DNA from: Nocardia carnea
GTDB lineage: Bacteria > Actinomycetota > Actinomycetes > Mycobacteriales > Mycobacteriaceae
Direction of reading: 5' to 3'
DNA length: 46,978 nucleotides
Assembly (NCBI RefSeq): GCF_029868855.1
Contig: NZ_JARWOV010000031.1
Location: 1 to 46,978 of the forward strand
Shown here: piece by piece, positions 27,430 to 34,752 of the stretch
Numbering within the stretch: the first letter of the stretch is position 1
Layout: the number at the start of each line of letters is the position of its first letter
Translations under genes and position numbers: made by a program
The notes under the pieces: model-generated
The model's input: the letters and a program-made list of their open reading frames with translations, nothing else
Databases searched by the model: none
What the model was told of the DNA's origin: nothing

Positions 27430-28116
27430 TCAGGCGGACAAGAGCAGGTCGGGGAGTTCGGCAACGGTGTCGAGGAGGTGGGTGGCGCCGGCCTCACGCA
27501 GGGTCTGCGCGTCGTGCGCGCCGGTGAGGGTGCCCGCCACGATGGAAGCGCCTGCCCGGAGGCCGGAAGTGATATCGCTGGAGGTGTCGCCGACCACCGC
27601 CACCTGGCGGACATCGTCGACCTCGGCCCGTAGCAATGCGGTGAGCACCAGATCGGGGTAGGGGCGGCCGCGCCCGGCATCGGCGGGGGCCAGCACCAGA
27701 TCGGCAACTTCGGTCCAGCCGAGTGCGGTGAGGATGCGGCGCTGGGTGGACCGGCTGAATCCGGTGGTCAGCGCGACCTTGATTCCGCCCGCGCGAAGTT
27801 TCGCGATGGCTTCCCGGGCACCCGGGATCGGCTCGAGCGCGCCCTCGTCGACGTAGCGTTCGTAGGCGGATTCGAAGGCCGCGTTGGCTTCTGCTGCTTT
27901 GCGCTCGGAGCCGAACAGTGCACGAAAGACCACGATTTTCGACTGCCCCATGGTGTCCAGCACGTAGCGGCGGGCGCTCTCGCGCTCGGGGCCGGTCGGC
28001 GGCAGACCCACCGCCGTGGCGGCGTCGTCGAAGGCCGCAATCACGACGCCGTCGTCGGCGACGGTCGTTCCGGCCATATCCAGTACTGCCAGGGCGATCT
28101 CACTGTTGTCTTGCAC
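27430..28116 (-). CDS. Phosphonatase-like (PhnX-like) HAD hydrolase
   Basis: This 228-aa HAD enzyme starts at GTG 28116. It has the phosphonatase-type motif I DMAGTT (nucleophile Asp13, with Ala-Gly instead of the second Asp of ordinary HADs), motif II LTTGFSR, an Arg where most HADs have Lys (GRGRPYPD) and motif III VGDTSSDITSG. In the cap, MGQSK carries Lys60 in the MGxxK place of the PhnX lysine that forms a Schiff base with phosphonoacetaldehyde. That suggests C-P bond cleavage of an aldehyde. This clade is a known sister group of PhnX, and no PhnW transaminase is present. First gene of the operon, 34 bp before phnD, with a HutC-type operator 19 bp upstream. Confidence 0.88.
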   Translation of the reverse strand: MQDNSEIALAVLDMAGTTVADDGVVIAAFDDAATAVGLPPTGPERESARRYVLDTMGQSKIVVFRALFGSERKAAEANAAFESAYERYVDEGALEPIPGAREAIAKLRAGGIKVALTTGFSRSTQRRILTALGWTEVADLVLAPADAGRGRPYPDLVLTALLRAEVDDVRQVAVVGDTSSDITSGLRAGASIVAGTLTGAHDAQTLREAGATHLLDTVAELPDLLLSA

Positions 28117-28134
28117 AGCACCGAGAATGCCATG

Positions 28135-28148
28135 CTGGTATAGACCAG
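28135..28148. promoter_or_regulatory. GntR/HutC operator 1 (phosphonate operon side)
   Basis: CTGGTATAGACCAG is a perfect CTGGT-N4-ACCAG palindrome, identical to operator 2. The family pattern TGGTNTAGACCA is known for HutC-subfamily regulators such as NagR and DasR. It lies 19 bp upstream of the phosphonatase-like gene start. Confidence 0.85.
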
Positions 28149-28180
28149 GGAGCTGCCGTTGAGCGAACCTTGGGTTAACA

Positions 28181-28196
28181 GCTGGTATAGACCAGC
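28181..28196. promoter_or_regulatory. GntR/HutC operator 2 (regulator side)
   Basis: GCTGGTATAGACCAGC is the same 14-bp palindrome extended by one base pair on each side. It is 47 bp from operator 1 and 20 bp from the GntR gene start. Confidence 0.85.
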
Positions 28197-28203
28197 ATCG
28201 CGG

Positions 28204-28209
28204 TAGGGT
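28204..28209 (+). promoter_or_regulatory. -10 hexamer TAGGGT of the gntR gene
   Basis: TAGGGT is followed by 6 nt and the GTG at 28216. GGAG inside the spacer is too close to the start for a normal ribosome site, which favours a leaderless mRNA. Confidence 0.4.
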
Positions 28210-28215
28210 TGGAGC

Positions 28216-28929
28216 GTGACGTCGACCGTGGAACCCCGGGTTCTCAAACACCAGATCGTGCGCGCGAGCATCGAAGAACTGCTCGACGGGCTGGATGTAG
28301 GTGCCACCGTCCCCTCCGAACGCGACCTCGCGGTGCGTTTCGACGTGGCCCGGGAAACGGTGCGGCAGGCACTCCGGGAATTACTGGTCGCCGGGCGGAT
28401 CGAACGCCAGGGCAAGACAACTCTGGTGGCCGGACCGAAACTCGTTCTCCCCCTTGCACTCGGCTCCTACACCGAAGCGGCCCGCGCCGAAGGCCGCACC
28501 GCCACCCGAATTCTCGTCGGCTGGACTCGGCTCACCGCCGATGTGGAACTCGCCACCCAACTCGCCATCGACCCGGGCGATCCGGTGATCCAGCTCGAAC
28601 GCGTTCTCACCACCGACGGCGTGCGCCTCGGCCTCGAAACCACCCGGCTGCCGGCCTACCGCTACCCCGGGTTGATCGATACCTTCGACTACACCCAGTC
28701 GCTGTACGCCGAAATCGCCGACCGCGGCATAGCTTTCGCCAGGGCGGTGGACAGTATAGAAACCACCCTGCCCGACGCCCGGGAGGCCGCCCTGCTCACC
28801 GTCGACACCCGCACCCCGATGTTCCTGCTGAAACGCGTCTCCTACGACCCGGACGGGGTGCCCATCGAACACCGCCGTTCCCTGTACCGCGGCGACCGCA
28901 TGACATTCACCGCCATCCAAACCCCGTAG
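28216..28929 (+). CDS. GntR/HutC-family regulator of the phosphonate operon
   Basis: This 237-aa protein has a GntR winged helix (residues about 10-75: HQIVRASIEELLDGLDVGATVPSERDLAVRFDVARETVRQALREL, wing GRIERQGKTTLVAG) and a UTRA ligand domain (PLALGSYTEAARAEGR ... VIQLERVLTTDG ... PMFLLKRVSYDPDGVPIEHRRSLYRGDRMTF). It is divergent from the phosphonate operon and shares two identical CTGGTATAGACCAG operators with it. UTRA domains sense small phosphorylated or acidic ligands; a phosphonate or pathway intermediate is the obvious candidate, by context only. Confidence 0.93.
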   Translation: MTSTVEPRVLKHQIVRASIEELLDGLDVGATVPSERDLAVRFDVARETVRQALRELLVAGRIERQGKTTLVAGPKLVLPLALGSYTEAARAEGRTATRILVGWTRLTADVELATQLAIDPGDPVIQLERVLTTDGVRLGLETTRLPAYRYPGLIDTFDYTQSLYAEIADRGIAFARAVDSIETTLPDAREAALLTVDTRTPMFLLKRVSYDPDGVPIEHRRSLYRGDRMTFTAIQTP

Positions 28930-28939
28930 CACCGATTCG

Positions 28940-28963
28940 AGCGGATCTGCAGGGCAGTCCGCT
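28940..28963. terminator. Bidirectional hairpin between gntR and MFS genes
   Basis: AGCGGATCTGC (28940-28950) pairs with GCAGTCCGCT (28954-28963) across AGG, with one bulged T. It lies between convergent stop codons. Confidence 0.65.
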
Positions 28964-28972
28964 TGATGACCG

Positions 28973-30541
28973 TCACAAGCTCTTCGTCGAATCGGTACCG
29001 GGGCGGGACGAGCTTCCCTGAAAGGCCGTGAACGCCGCCGCGGCCAGGATCATGATCGCCGAAACCAGCAGCGCCACGTCCAGACCGTGATGGAAGGCGA
29101 CTTTCCCAGTTTCGATGACCTCGTTCAGTTTCCCCAGATACGGAAAATAGGGCGTGATGTCGAGGCCCTCGGGAATGCCACCACGTTCGACGGCCTCGAC
29201 CGCGCCGGGTTGTAATTCCGGCGGTAACCCCAGTTCCGTCATGCGCTGTTGCAGATCCGCGGTGAGCAGCGAATTCACCAGAACCCCGAGTACTGCCACC
29301 CCGAACACGGAACCGACCTGACGCATCGTGTTGGTCACCGCGGCGGCCATACCCGAGTGCTCGGGCGGCACCGCCGACATCACCGCCGAGGTCAACGGCA
29401 CCACCGCAATGCCGAATCCCGCTCCCGCCACCCCCATCGCACCCGCCAGTGGCAGATCGTGCACCGGGCCGGCGAGCGCCAGACGGGTCAGCAGGATCCC
29501 GCCGGCACCCAGCACGCAGCCGGCGATCATCGGGATCCGCGCTCCGTGACGACCCACCCAATAGCCCGCTGCCAGCGACCCGATGATGATTGTGGCGGCC
29601 ATCGGCGCGAATACCGCGGCCGTGCGCGCCCCTGAATACGAGTGCATCACTTGCAGATACAGGGCGGTGAAGAAGAAGATCGAGAACACGCCGAAGTACA
29701 CCGCGAAGGCGACGACCAGCGCGCTGCGCACCGTCGGCAGGCGCAGATACCGGAAGTCGAGCATGGGCGCGCGGGCCCGTTGCTCGACGGCGACGAAAGC
29801 GACCAGCGCGATCGCACCGAGCACGAACAACGCGATCACCGAAGGCGCGGTGTAACCCACTTCCTCGCCGCTGGTCGCGGCGTAGATGACCGCCCCGAGG
29901 AATCCGGCGCCGAGCAGCGCACCGGCCCAGTCGATGGGGTCGGGGCGCGGATCGGCGCTCTCCGGCACCGACCACAGCGCGGCCACCAGCGCCACCGCCC
30001 CGATCACCAGGTTGAACCAGAAGATCGAACGCCAGCCGTATGCGTGCACCAGCACACCGCCCAGCACCGGTCCGGCTGCCAAAGCCAGCCCGGAGGCTGC
30101 CGCCCATACCCCGAGCGCCTTCGCGCGCGCCCGTTCACCGGGGAAGATATGCCGCAGTACTGAAAGAGTTCCCGGCTCCGATGCGGCCGCGCCCACACCC
30201 ATGATTACGCGCCCGGCGATGAGGGCACCCGCACCGGCCGCGAGTGCCGAAACCACCGAACCGGCACAGAAGATCACGAGCCCGGCGATCATGACTCGCT
30301 TGCGGCCCCAGCGGTCGCCCAGCGATCCGCCCGCCAGCATGAGGCCCGCGAATACCAGGCCGTAGCCGTTGACGACCCATTGCAGCGCGGTCACATCGGT
30401 TTTCAGTTCACTGCGGATAGCACCGAGCGCGACGCTGACGATCGTGGTGTCCAGGAAGGTCACGAACACTACGGCGGTGACCGCGGCAAGCGCCGTACCC
30501 CGGCGACTCGTAGCGCCCGGCGGGTTTTCGCTCGTTTTCAC
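28973..30541 (-). CDS. DHA2-family (EmrB/QacA-type) MFS exporter
   Basis: This 522-aa transporter has about 14 membrane segments. Motifs are FLDTTIVSVALGAI (TM1, the acidic DTT position of drug:proton antiporters), LQWVVNGYGLVFAGLMLAGGSLGDRWGRKRV (motif A) and GPVLGGVLVHAYGWRSIFWFNLVIG (motif C). A long hydrophilic stretch, LPPELQPGAVEAVERGGIPEG, lies before the last helix, as in DHA2 members. I place the start at GTG 30541, because TAGCCT lies 6 nt upstream (leaderless); GTG 30547 is an alternative. No local regulator is beside it, so substrate is unknown. Confidence 0.92.
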   Translation of the reverse strand: MKTSENPPGATSRRGTALAAVTAVVFVTFLDTTIVSVALGAIRSELKTDVTALQWVVNGYGLVFAGLMLAGGSLGDRWGRKRVMIAGLVIFCAGSVVSALAAGAGALIAGRVIMGVGAAASEPGTLSVLRHIFPGERARAKALGVWAAASGLALAAGPVLGGVLVHAYGWRSIFWFNLVIGAVALVAALWSVPESADPRPDPIDWAGALLGAGFLGAVIYAATSGEEVGYTAPSVIALFVLGAIALVAFVAVEQRARAPMLDFRYLRLPTVRSALVVAFAVYFGVFSIFFFTALYLQVMHSYSGARTAAVFAPMAATIIIGSLAAGYWVGRHGARIPMIAGCVLGAGGILLTRLALAGPVHDLPLAGAMGVAGAGFGIAVVPLTSAVMSAVPPEHSGMAAAVTNTMRQVGSVFGVAVLGVLVNSLLTADLQQRMTELGLPPELQPGAVEAVERGGIPEGLDITPYFPYLGKLNEVIETGKVAFHHGLDVALLVSAIMILAAAAFTAFQGSSSRPGTDSTKSL

Positions 30542-30547
30542 CGGCAC

Positions 30548-30553
30548 AGGCTA
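30548..30553 (-). promoter_or_regulatory. -10 hexamer TAGCCT of a leaderless MFS transcript
   Basis: TAGCCT is followed by 6 nt (GTGCCG) and the GTG at 30541. No ribosome site is present. Confidence 0.45.
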
Positions 30554-30744
30554 CCCACCCCCTCACCGGATGTACCGATGTGCGGGGGCGGTGGATACCA
30601 CCGGCGGCTTCGTGTTCAAGGGCAGTTTACAAATACCTATTGATCGTGCCGTTGTTCAGCGGTACGGTAACTGTTGTATCGATCACCGCTCCCGAAGGCA
30701 CAACCACCCAGGCACACGGGGCGCGACGAGTGAGGACTCCACCG

Positions 30745-31332
30745 ATGAACCGAAACCCCGAACAGCGCACCCGGCGCATCGCCGCACGGATCGCCGCGAT
30801 CGCAGTTATCGCTCTCGCACCCCTGGCTGTCACCACCGGCACCGCCCTCGCGGACCCGGCCGGTGCGGCGCAGATCAGCGACCGCGATTCCCACAGTTCC
30901 GGCGGCCGCGACAACGACGGCGGTAGCAACTTCGGCGACAACAGGCTCGGCGACAACACACCCGGTGATTACGGTATCGGCGATAACGATTTCGGCTGGG
31001 ACGACAACGGCCACTACGGGTATCGCGACCACAACCAGCAGAATTACGACGGCTGGAACGACCAGTTCAACAGCGGCCACAACGGCCGGGAGAGCCGCGA
31101 CTCACACGCCGGCTACGGCGGCGGCCGCGACCACGACACACCGGCCGACCATGGGCACAACAACGGCGGCGGCACCCAGAATCACACCTGGAACATGCCC
31201 AACCCGCATATCCCGCCGCCCCCGCCGGCGCTGCTGCCGGCGATCCCGGCACTGCACCTGCCGTCGCTGCCGCACCTGCCCCTGCCGATGGCCGGGCTGC
31301 CGGGCCTTCCGGGGACAGGTAGCGCGTTCTGA
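30745..31332 (+). CDS. Secreted Asp/Gly/Asn/His-rich protein with Pro-Leu tail
   Basis: This 195-aa protein has a clear Sec signal peptide (basic start, IAAIAVIALAPLAVTTGTALA, cleavage near residue 37). The mature part falls into two zones. Zone 1 (about 38-150) is almost all Asp, Gly, Asn, His, Ser and Tyr (GDNRLGDNTPGDYGIGDND; HNGRESRDSHAGYGGGRDH), with no Cys and no predicted fold; its D/N/G pattern could bind calcium or other cations. Zone 2 (about 155-195) is PPPPPALLPAIPALHL then PSLPHLPLP repeats, ending in Gly-Ser-Ala-Phe. I do not recognise a family. ATG at 30745 follows GAGGA at a somewhat long distance. Confidence 0.75.
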   Translation: MNRNPEQRTRRIAARIAAIAVIALAPLAVTTGTALADPAGAAQISDRDSHSSGGRDNDGGSNFGDNRLGDNTPGDYGIGDNDFGWDDNGHYGYRDHNQQNYDGWNDQFNSGHNGRESRDSHAGYGGGRDHDTPADHGHNNGGGTQNHTWNMPNPHIPPPPPALLPAIPALHLPSLPHLPLPMAGLPGLPGTGSAF

Positions 31333-31390
31333 CACCGTCGCATGTAGTGCCGCTATACAACGGCGCATTCGTTGATGTCCCTACACCAGC

Positions 31391-31429
31391 AGGTCGGCCG
31401 GGCCCACCAACTCAGGGCCCGGCCGATCT
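31391..31429 (+). terminator. Terminator hairpin after the secreted protein gene
   Basis: AGGTCGGCCGGGCCC (31391-31405) pairs with GGGCCCGGCCGATCT (31415-31429), a 15-bp stem with one mismatch and a 9-nt loop. It lies about 60 nt after the stop codon. Confidence 0.75.
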
Positions 31430-31582
31430 GCCACAGAACTGACATCGAGAGCGATCCGACCGCGCCCCTCCGCGGTCCAGCGGATCAGCGCCGGCCGTAT
31501 ACGTTTTGAGAGTTGAAAGCCGAAACAGCGGTATATCTCGGTTCAGGTATCAACCGTCGTTTCAACGATACGATTCACCTAC

Positions 31583-32371
31583 ATGAACCGAACGGCAAGG
31601 AAAACCTCGCCCACATCGACCGAGGTCCGGGCAGTGCTGTATCCGGCCGTCACCGAGACGGCCCGCCGGGTGGGCACGAAGGCTGTCGGGCTGATAGATG
31701 TGAGCTGCGGTGCCGGTTTCGATTTGACCGTAGACCGCGTCGGAATCACCTACCGGAACGGACCACCGCTGGGCGACCCGCATTCCCCGGTCCAGCTGTC
31801 GTCCGCGATCGTCGGCCACCGCCCCGTCCCGGCACGAACCATGCCACAGGTTCTCGCCCGTATCGGCATCGACAACGACCCCGTCGACGTAACCGACCCT
31901 GCTGAGGCCCGCCGGCTACGTGACAGCATCCCGCCGGACCGGCCGGAGTTGCCGGCTCGGCTGGACGCCGAAATCTCGTTGACCACCGCGACCACCCCGC
32001 AACTCCTGCGCGGCGACCCCATCGACCTGCTACCCGAAGCCATCGCCCGGATCCCCGCGGACGCCCTGGCCGTCGTCACGACGACATGGGCGCTGTCCCG
32101 GTTCCCGCTCGAACGCCGGCTGCGCTTCCTGCACCGACTCGACGAGTCGGCCGCCGGTCGCGTGGTGGCCTGGGTTTCGGTCGAAGGCGTCGGAGTCGCC
32201 CCCGCAGTACCCACACTCGGCGATCGGCGCGCTTCCGGCCACAGCATCATCGGCCTGGCGGTGTTCGACGGTGCGACTCTGCATACCGAGGCCATCGGCC
32301 GCTGCTGGTCACGGGGCCGAATGCTGAGCTGGCTGACGGACTCCCCGCCCGGCCCGCCGGGCTGTGGATGA
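31583..32371 (+). CDS. DUF2332-family protein, short form
   Basis: This 262-aa protein aligns with the second part of DUF2332: VGLIDVSCGAGFDLTVDRVGITYRNGPPLGDPHSPVQL (the family has VGASAGLNL ... at this place), IGIDNDPVDVTDPAEARRLRDSIPPDRPE, and LRGDPIDLLPEAIARIPADALAVVTTTWALSRF. Typical members are about 330 aa, so roughly 80 N-terminal residues are missing. The reading frame is open upstream only to 31517 and contains no other start codon. The Rossmann-like SAM motif region is altered (SCGAGFDL). Function of the family is unknown. A TACGAT hexamer lies 8 nt upstream of the ATG. Confidence 0.75.
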   Translation: MNRTARKTSPTSTEVRAVLYPAVTETARRVGTKAVGLIDVSCGAGFDLTVDRVGITYRNGPPLGDPHSPVQLSSAIVGHRPVPARTMPQVLARIGIDNDPVDVTDPAEARRLRDSIPPDRPELPARLDAEISLTTATTPQLLRGDPIDLLPEAIARIPADALAVVTTTWALSRFPLERRLRFLHRLDESAAGRVVAWVSVEGVGVAPAVPTLGDRRASGHSIIGLAVFDGATLHTEAIGRCWSRGRMLSWLTDSPPGPPGCG

Positions 32372-32400
32372 TCATCCGGACCGTCCACGGACCACCGGCG

Positions 32401-32889
32401 TCACCTGTTCCATTCGCTCCAAACCGGCGGCGGGCCGATGAAGAACACACCGTAGTCCTCCAGGACATCGGTGTTCGCGTCGTCGTGGCGAGCATCCGCG
32501 GCACCGACTCCGGTGAAATAACCCTCCAGCGCTCCCGGGGTGTTACCGATCAGCACCTCGGCTGTTTCGGCGATGGTCTGAAAGGTGTGCGCGACATTGC
32601 GCGGACCGAATACGAAGGCGCCGGGCTCGGCTTCCTGTACCGCGCAGCTCTCCAAGGTGGATCCGCCGAGCCAGAACCGCACCCGTCCCGAAACCACCGT
32701 CCAGAATTCGTCCTCCCGCGTATGGAAATGCAGCGGCGGCGCGGAATCGGGGTTGAGCGTCATCCGCATCATGGTCAGTTGTCCGGCGGTGTCCTGCTCG
32801 GTGAGCGACTGTTCGAATCGAGTATTGTAGTAACCATACGTCGCCTGCGTCCACGGATTACGGACGCCACCACGACCGATCGCGGTCAT
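32401..32889 (-). CDS. Cupin-domain protein
   Basis: This 162-aa single-domain cupin has motif 1 PPLHFHTREDEFWTVVSGRVRFWLGG (metal-binding His-x-His and Glu) and motif 2 VFGPRNVAHTFQTIAETAEVLIG (His). The C-terminal tail is LEDYGVFFIGPPP. Such small cupins bind one metal and include dioxygenases, isomerases and quercetinase-like proteins; the reaction is unknown. The ATG at 32889 follows AAGAGGG. A longer frame reaching 32991 has no homology upstream. Confidence 0.85.
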   Translation of the reverse strand: MTAIGRGGVRNPWTQATYGYYNTRFEQSLTEQDTAGQLTMMRMTLNPDSAPPLHFHTREDEFWTVVSGRVRFWLGGSTLESCAVQEAEPGAFVFGPRNVAHTFQTIAETAEVLIGNTPGALEGYFTGVGAADARHDDANTDVLEDYGVFFIGPPPVWSEWNR

Positions 32890-32990
32890 GATCAGCCCTC
32901 TTTCGTCTTGCGGCACCGGCGATTCCGCCGACCTCACCGACTGTAATCCGCTGTCGCCGCCACGGCAGGCGAACGCGAGGTGGATCGCCA

Positions 32991-33791
32991 CTACCGCCGC
33001 GTGCCGACACCGATCAGAGTGGTGGCGTCGAGTTCGCTCACTCCGGCAGTGTCGAGGGAGGTCAGGTAGGCGTCGCGGACCGCTGCGGTCTGCGACTCGT
33101 CGAGATCGGCGAGGGCGCCCGCGAACCCGGATCCCGTGACGAGCAGCCAGGCGATCTCGGGGGTCATCGAGAGCCGGAGTTCGTGCTCGGCAACGGTGAC
33201 ATCGGTGAGACCGCGTTCGCCGAGCCAGCCGCGGAACGGGTCCGGCTGGTTGAGCTCGTCGACGAGATGCGGTGGCCGCGGCGGTGGCGGTGTCGCGCCG
33301 GTGACCGCGGCGACCGCTGCCCCGAGATGCTTTCCCGCGGTTTCGACCGCACCACGCCGCCAGATCGTGAAACCGGCGCGGCCGCCGGGACGAACCCGGC
33401 CGATCAGGGATTCGGTTCCGGCGGTCATCTCCGGGAAGAAGAAAATCCCCAGCACCACCTGCACCAGGTCATAGCCGTCGTGTGGCCAAGCGGTGACGTC
33501 ACCGACCTGCGGGTGCAGCTGGGAGTAGCCGGAGGCGCGCCGCCGCAGGACATCGATCAACGCCCCGGACAGGTCGACCGCATCCACCCGCCCCGCCGGC
33601 CCGACCCGCTCCGCGGTGGGCAGCGCCGACGCACCTGTGCCGCAGCAGGCGTCGAATACCCGCTCTCCGGGAGCCGGGGCGGTGCGCTTCAAGGTAGCCG
33701 CGGCAATCGGCCGCCACAGATACTCGCCCAGGCGATCGAAATCGGCGGCGGCGGTATCGAAGGCCCGGGTGGAGCGATCGTGCACAGACAT
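32991..33791 (-). CDS. Class I SAM-dependent methyltransferase
   Basis: The ATG at 33791 gives 266 aa. The SAM site is VFDACCGTGASALPTAERVG (motif I, about residues 45-64) followed by VDAVDLSGALIDVLRRRA (motif II) and YDLVQVVLGIFFFPEM; it resembles UbiE/COQ5-like methyltransferases in layout. The substrate is not evident. A TTG at 33815, directly after the stop of the reductase gene, is an alternative start, but a Zur-like box occupies those bases, and TATCGT lies 7 nt before the ATG. I therefore prefer a leaderless mRNA with its own zinc-responsive promoter. Confidence 0.85.
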   Translation of the reverse strand: MSVHDRSTRAFDTAAADFDRLGEYLWRPIAAATLKRTAPAPGERVFDACCGTGASALPTAERVGPAGRVDAVDLSGALIDVLRRRASGYSQLHPQVGDVTAWPHDGYDLVQVVLGIFFFPEMTAGTESLIGRVRPGGRAGFTIWRRGAVETAGKHLGAAVAAVTGATPPPPRPPHLVDELNQPDPFRGWLGERGLTDVTVAEHELRLSMTPEIAWLLVTGSGFAGALADLDESQTAAVRDAYLTSLDTAGVSELDATTLIGVGTRR

Positions 33792-33798
33792 AGGCGTA

Positions 33799-33804
33799 AC
33801 GATA
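33799..33804 (-). promoter_or_regulatory. -10 hexamer TATCGT of a leaderless methyltransferase transcript
   Basis: TATCGT is followed by 7 nt and the ATG at 33791, with no ribosome site. Confidence 0.45.
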
Positions 33805-33815
33805 ACGGTTTTCAA
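33799..33815 (-). promoter_or_regulatory. Zur-like box at the methyltransferase promoter
   Basis: Read on the minus strand, TTGAAAACCGTTATCGT matches the Zur box at 7075-7091 at 13 of 17 positions and has the same right-half position for its -10 (TATCGT). It lies across the stop of the upstream reductase gene. Confidence 0.5.
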
Positions 33816-34694
33816 CTATTCCGGCCACACTCCGCAGGCACCGTTGAAATGTTCCACCAGCCGGGAATAACTGTCGTCGCCGTATCCCGCCGCGAGGGCT
33901 TCGGCAACTACCCGTCTCGTGTATTCGGGCAGATCCGTGTCGATCCCCCTGGACCGGCTTTCGTCGAGCAGGTCGCCCACGGAAGGGAGATGATGTTTGA
34001 GCGCGCCGAAGGGTGTCGCGTAATCGCCGCGGTCGATCTCATCCGCGAGCATCGGAAACAGCGACATCATGCCCGTCATGCTCGGCTCCGTATCCTCGAC
34101 GAAGCGGCGCAACGAGATCCCGGCCTGCCCGAGAAGCGCTGCGGCATGGAGGTAACCGTTGAGCAGTCCCCACATGGTTCCGTGTACGGCCATCCCGTAC
34201 AGGACGGGCGTCGTCGGGTCCGGCGAAATATAGGTCGGACGACCGCCGAGAGCCCGCAGCACCGCTTCGTGGCGGTCGAACAGCGGCCGCGCTCCGCCGT
34301 AGAAGATGACGGTATCCGAGGCGCCGATCGCGGGGGCGATAGTCATGATCTGTCCGTGCAGGTATTGCGCGTCGTGCTCCGAGGCGAGCCGTGCCACCGC
34401 CTCGACCTGCTCGGATGTGCTGTCCGTCAGGTTGACCACAGCGCGGCCCGGCAACTCCGGGCCCATCGAGCGCAGCAGTTCCACCGCGGTATCCCCACCC
34501 TGGACATTGACGACCACCAACCGCGCCGCACTCGCGACAGCCTCGGCAGACGCGGCCAGTACCGCCCCGGCTGCCACCAGCGGACCGGCCTTGGCCACCG
34601 ACCGGTTCCACACCGTAACCGCGTGACCGGCCTCCAACAGGGCGGAAGCCAGTGCGGAGCCCATCTCCCCCAGGCCGATTACTCCGATTTCCAT
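33816..34694 (-). CDS. Imine-reductase-like NADPH oxidoreductase
   Basis: This 292-aa protein has an N-terminal Rossmann domain of the beta-hydroxyacid dehydrogenase type (IGVIGLGEMGSALASALLEAGHAVTVWNRS, GLGEMG at 7-12) and the helical C-terminal domain of imine reductases and reductive aminases. The region GQIMTIAPAIGASDTVIFYGG corresponds to the GGVMATPEMIGTPDALILYSG-type stretch of that family, and the length fits. Imine reductases reduce cyclic or exocyclic C=N bonds. GAGAAG precedes the ATG at 34694. The FMN reductase gene is 58 bp upstream on the same strand, so it may belong to the MarR-controlled unit. Confidence 0.85.
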   Translation of the reverse strand: MEIGVIGLGEMGSALASALLEAGHAVTVWNRSVAKAGPLVAAGAVLAASAEAVASAARLVVVNVQGGDTAVELLRSMGPELPGRAVVNLTDSTSEQVEAVARLASEHDAQYLHGQIMTIAPAIGASDTVIFYGGARPLFDRHEAVLRALGGRPTYISPDPTTPVLYGMAVHGTMWGLLNGYLHAAALLGQAGISLRRFVEDTEPSMTGMMSLFPMLADEIDRGDYATPFGALKHHLPSVGDLLDESRSRGIDTDLPEYTRRVVAEALAAGYGDDSYSRLVEHFNGACGVWPE

Positions 34695-34752
34695 TACTTC
34701 TCCGTTCTCGTCGATATAGGTGGGATGAGATGACCGGAACGCGGCGCGATCC

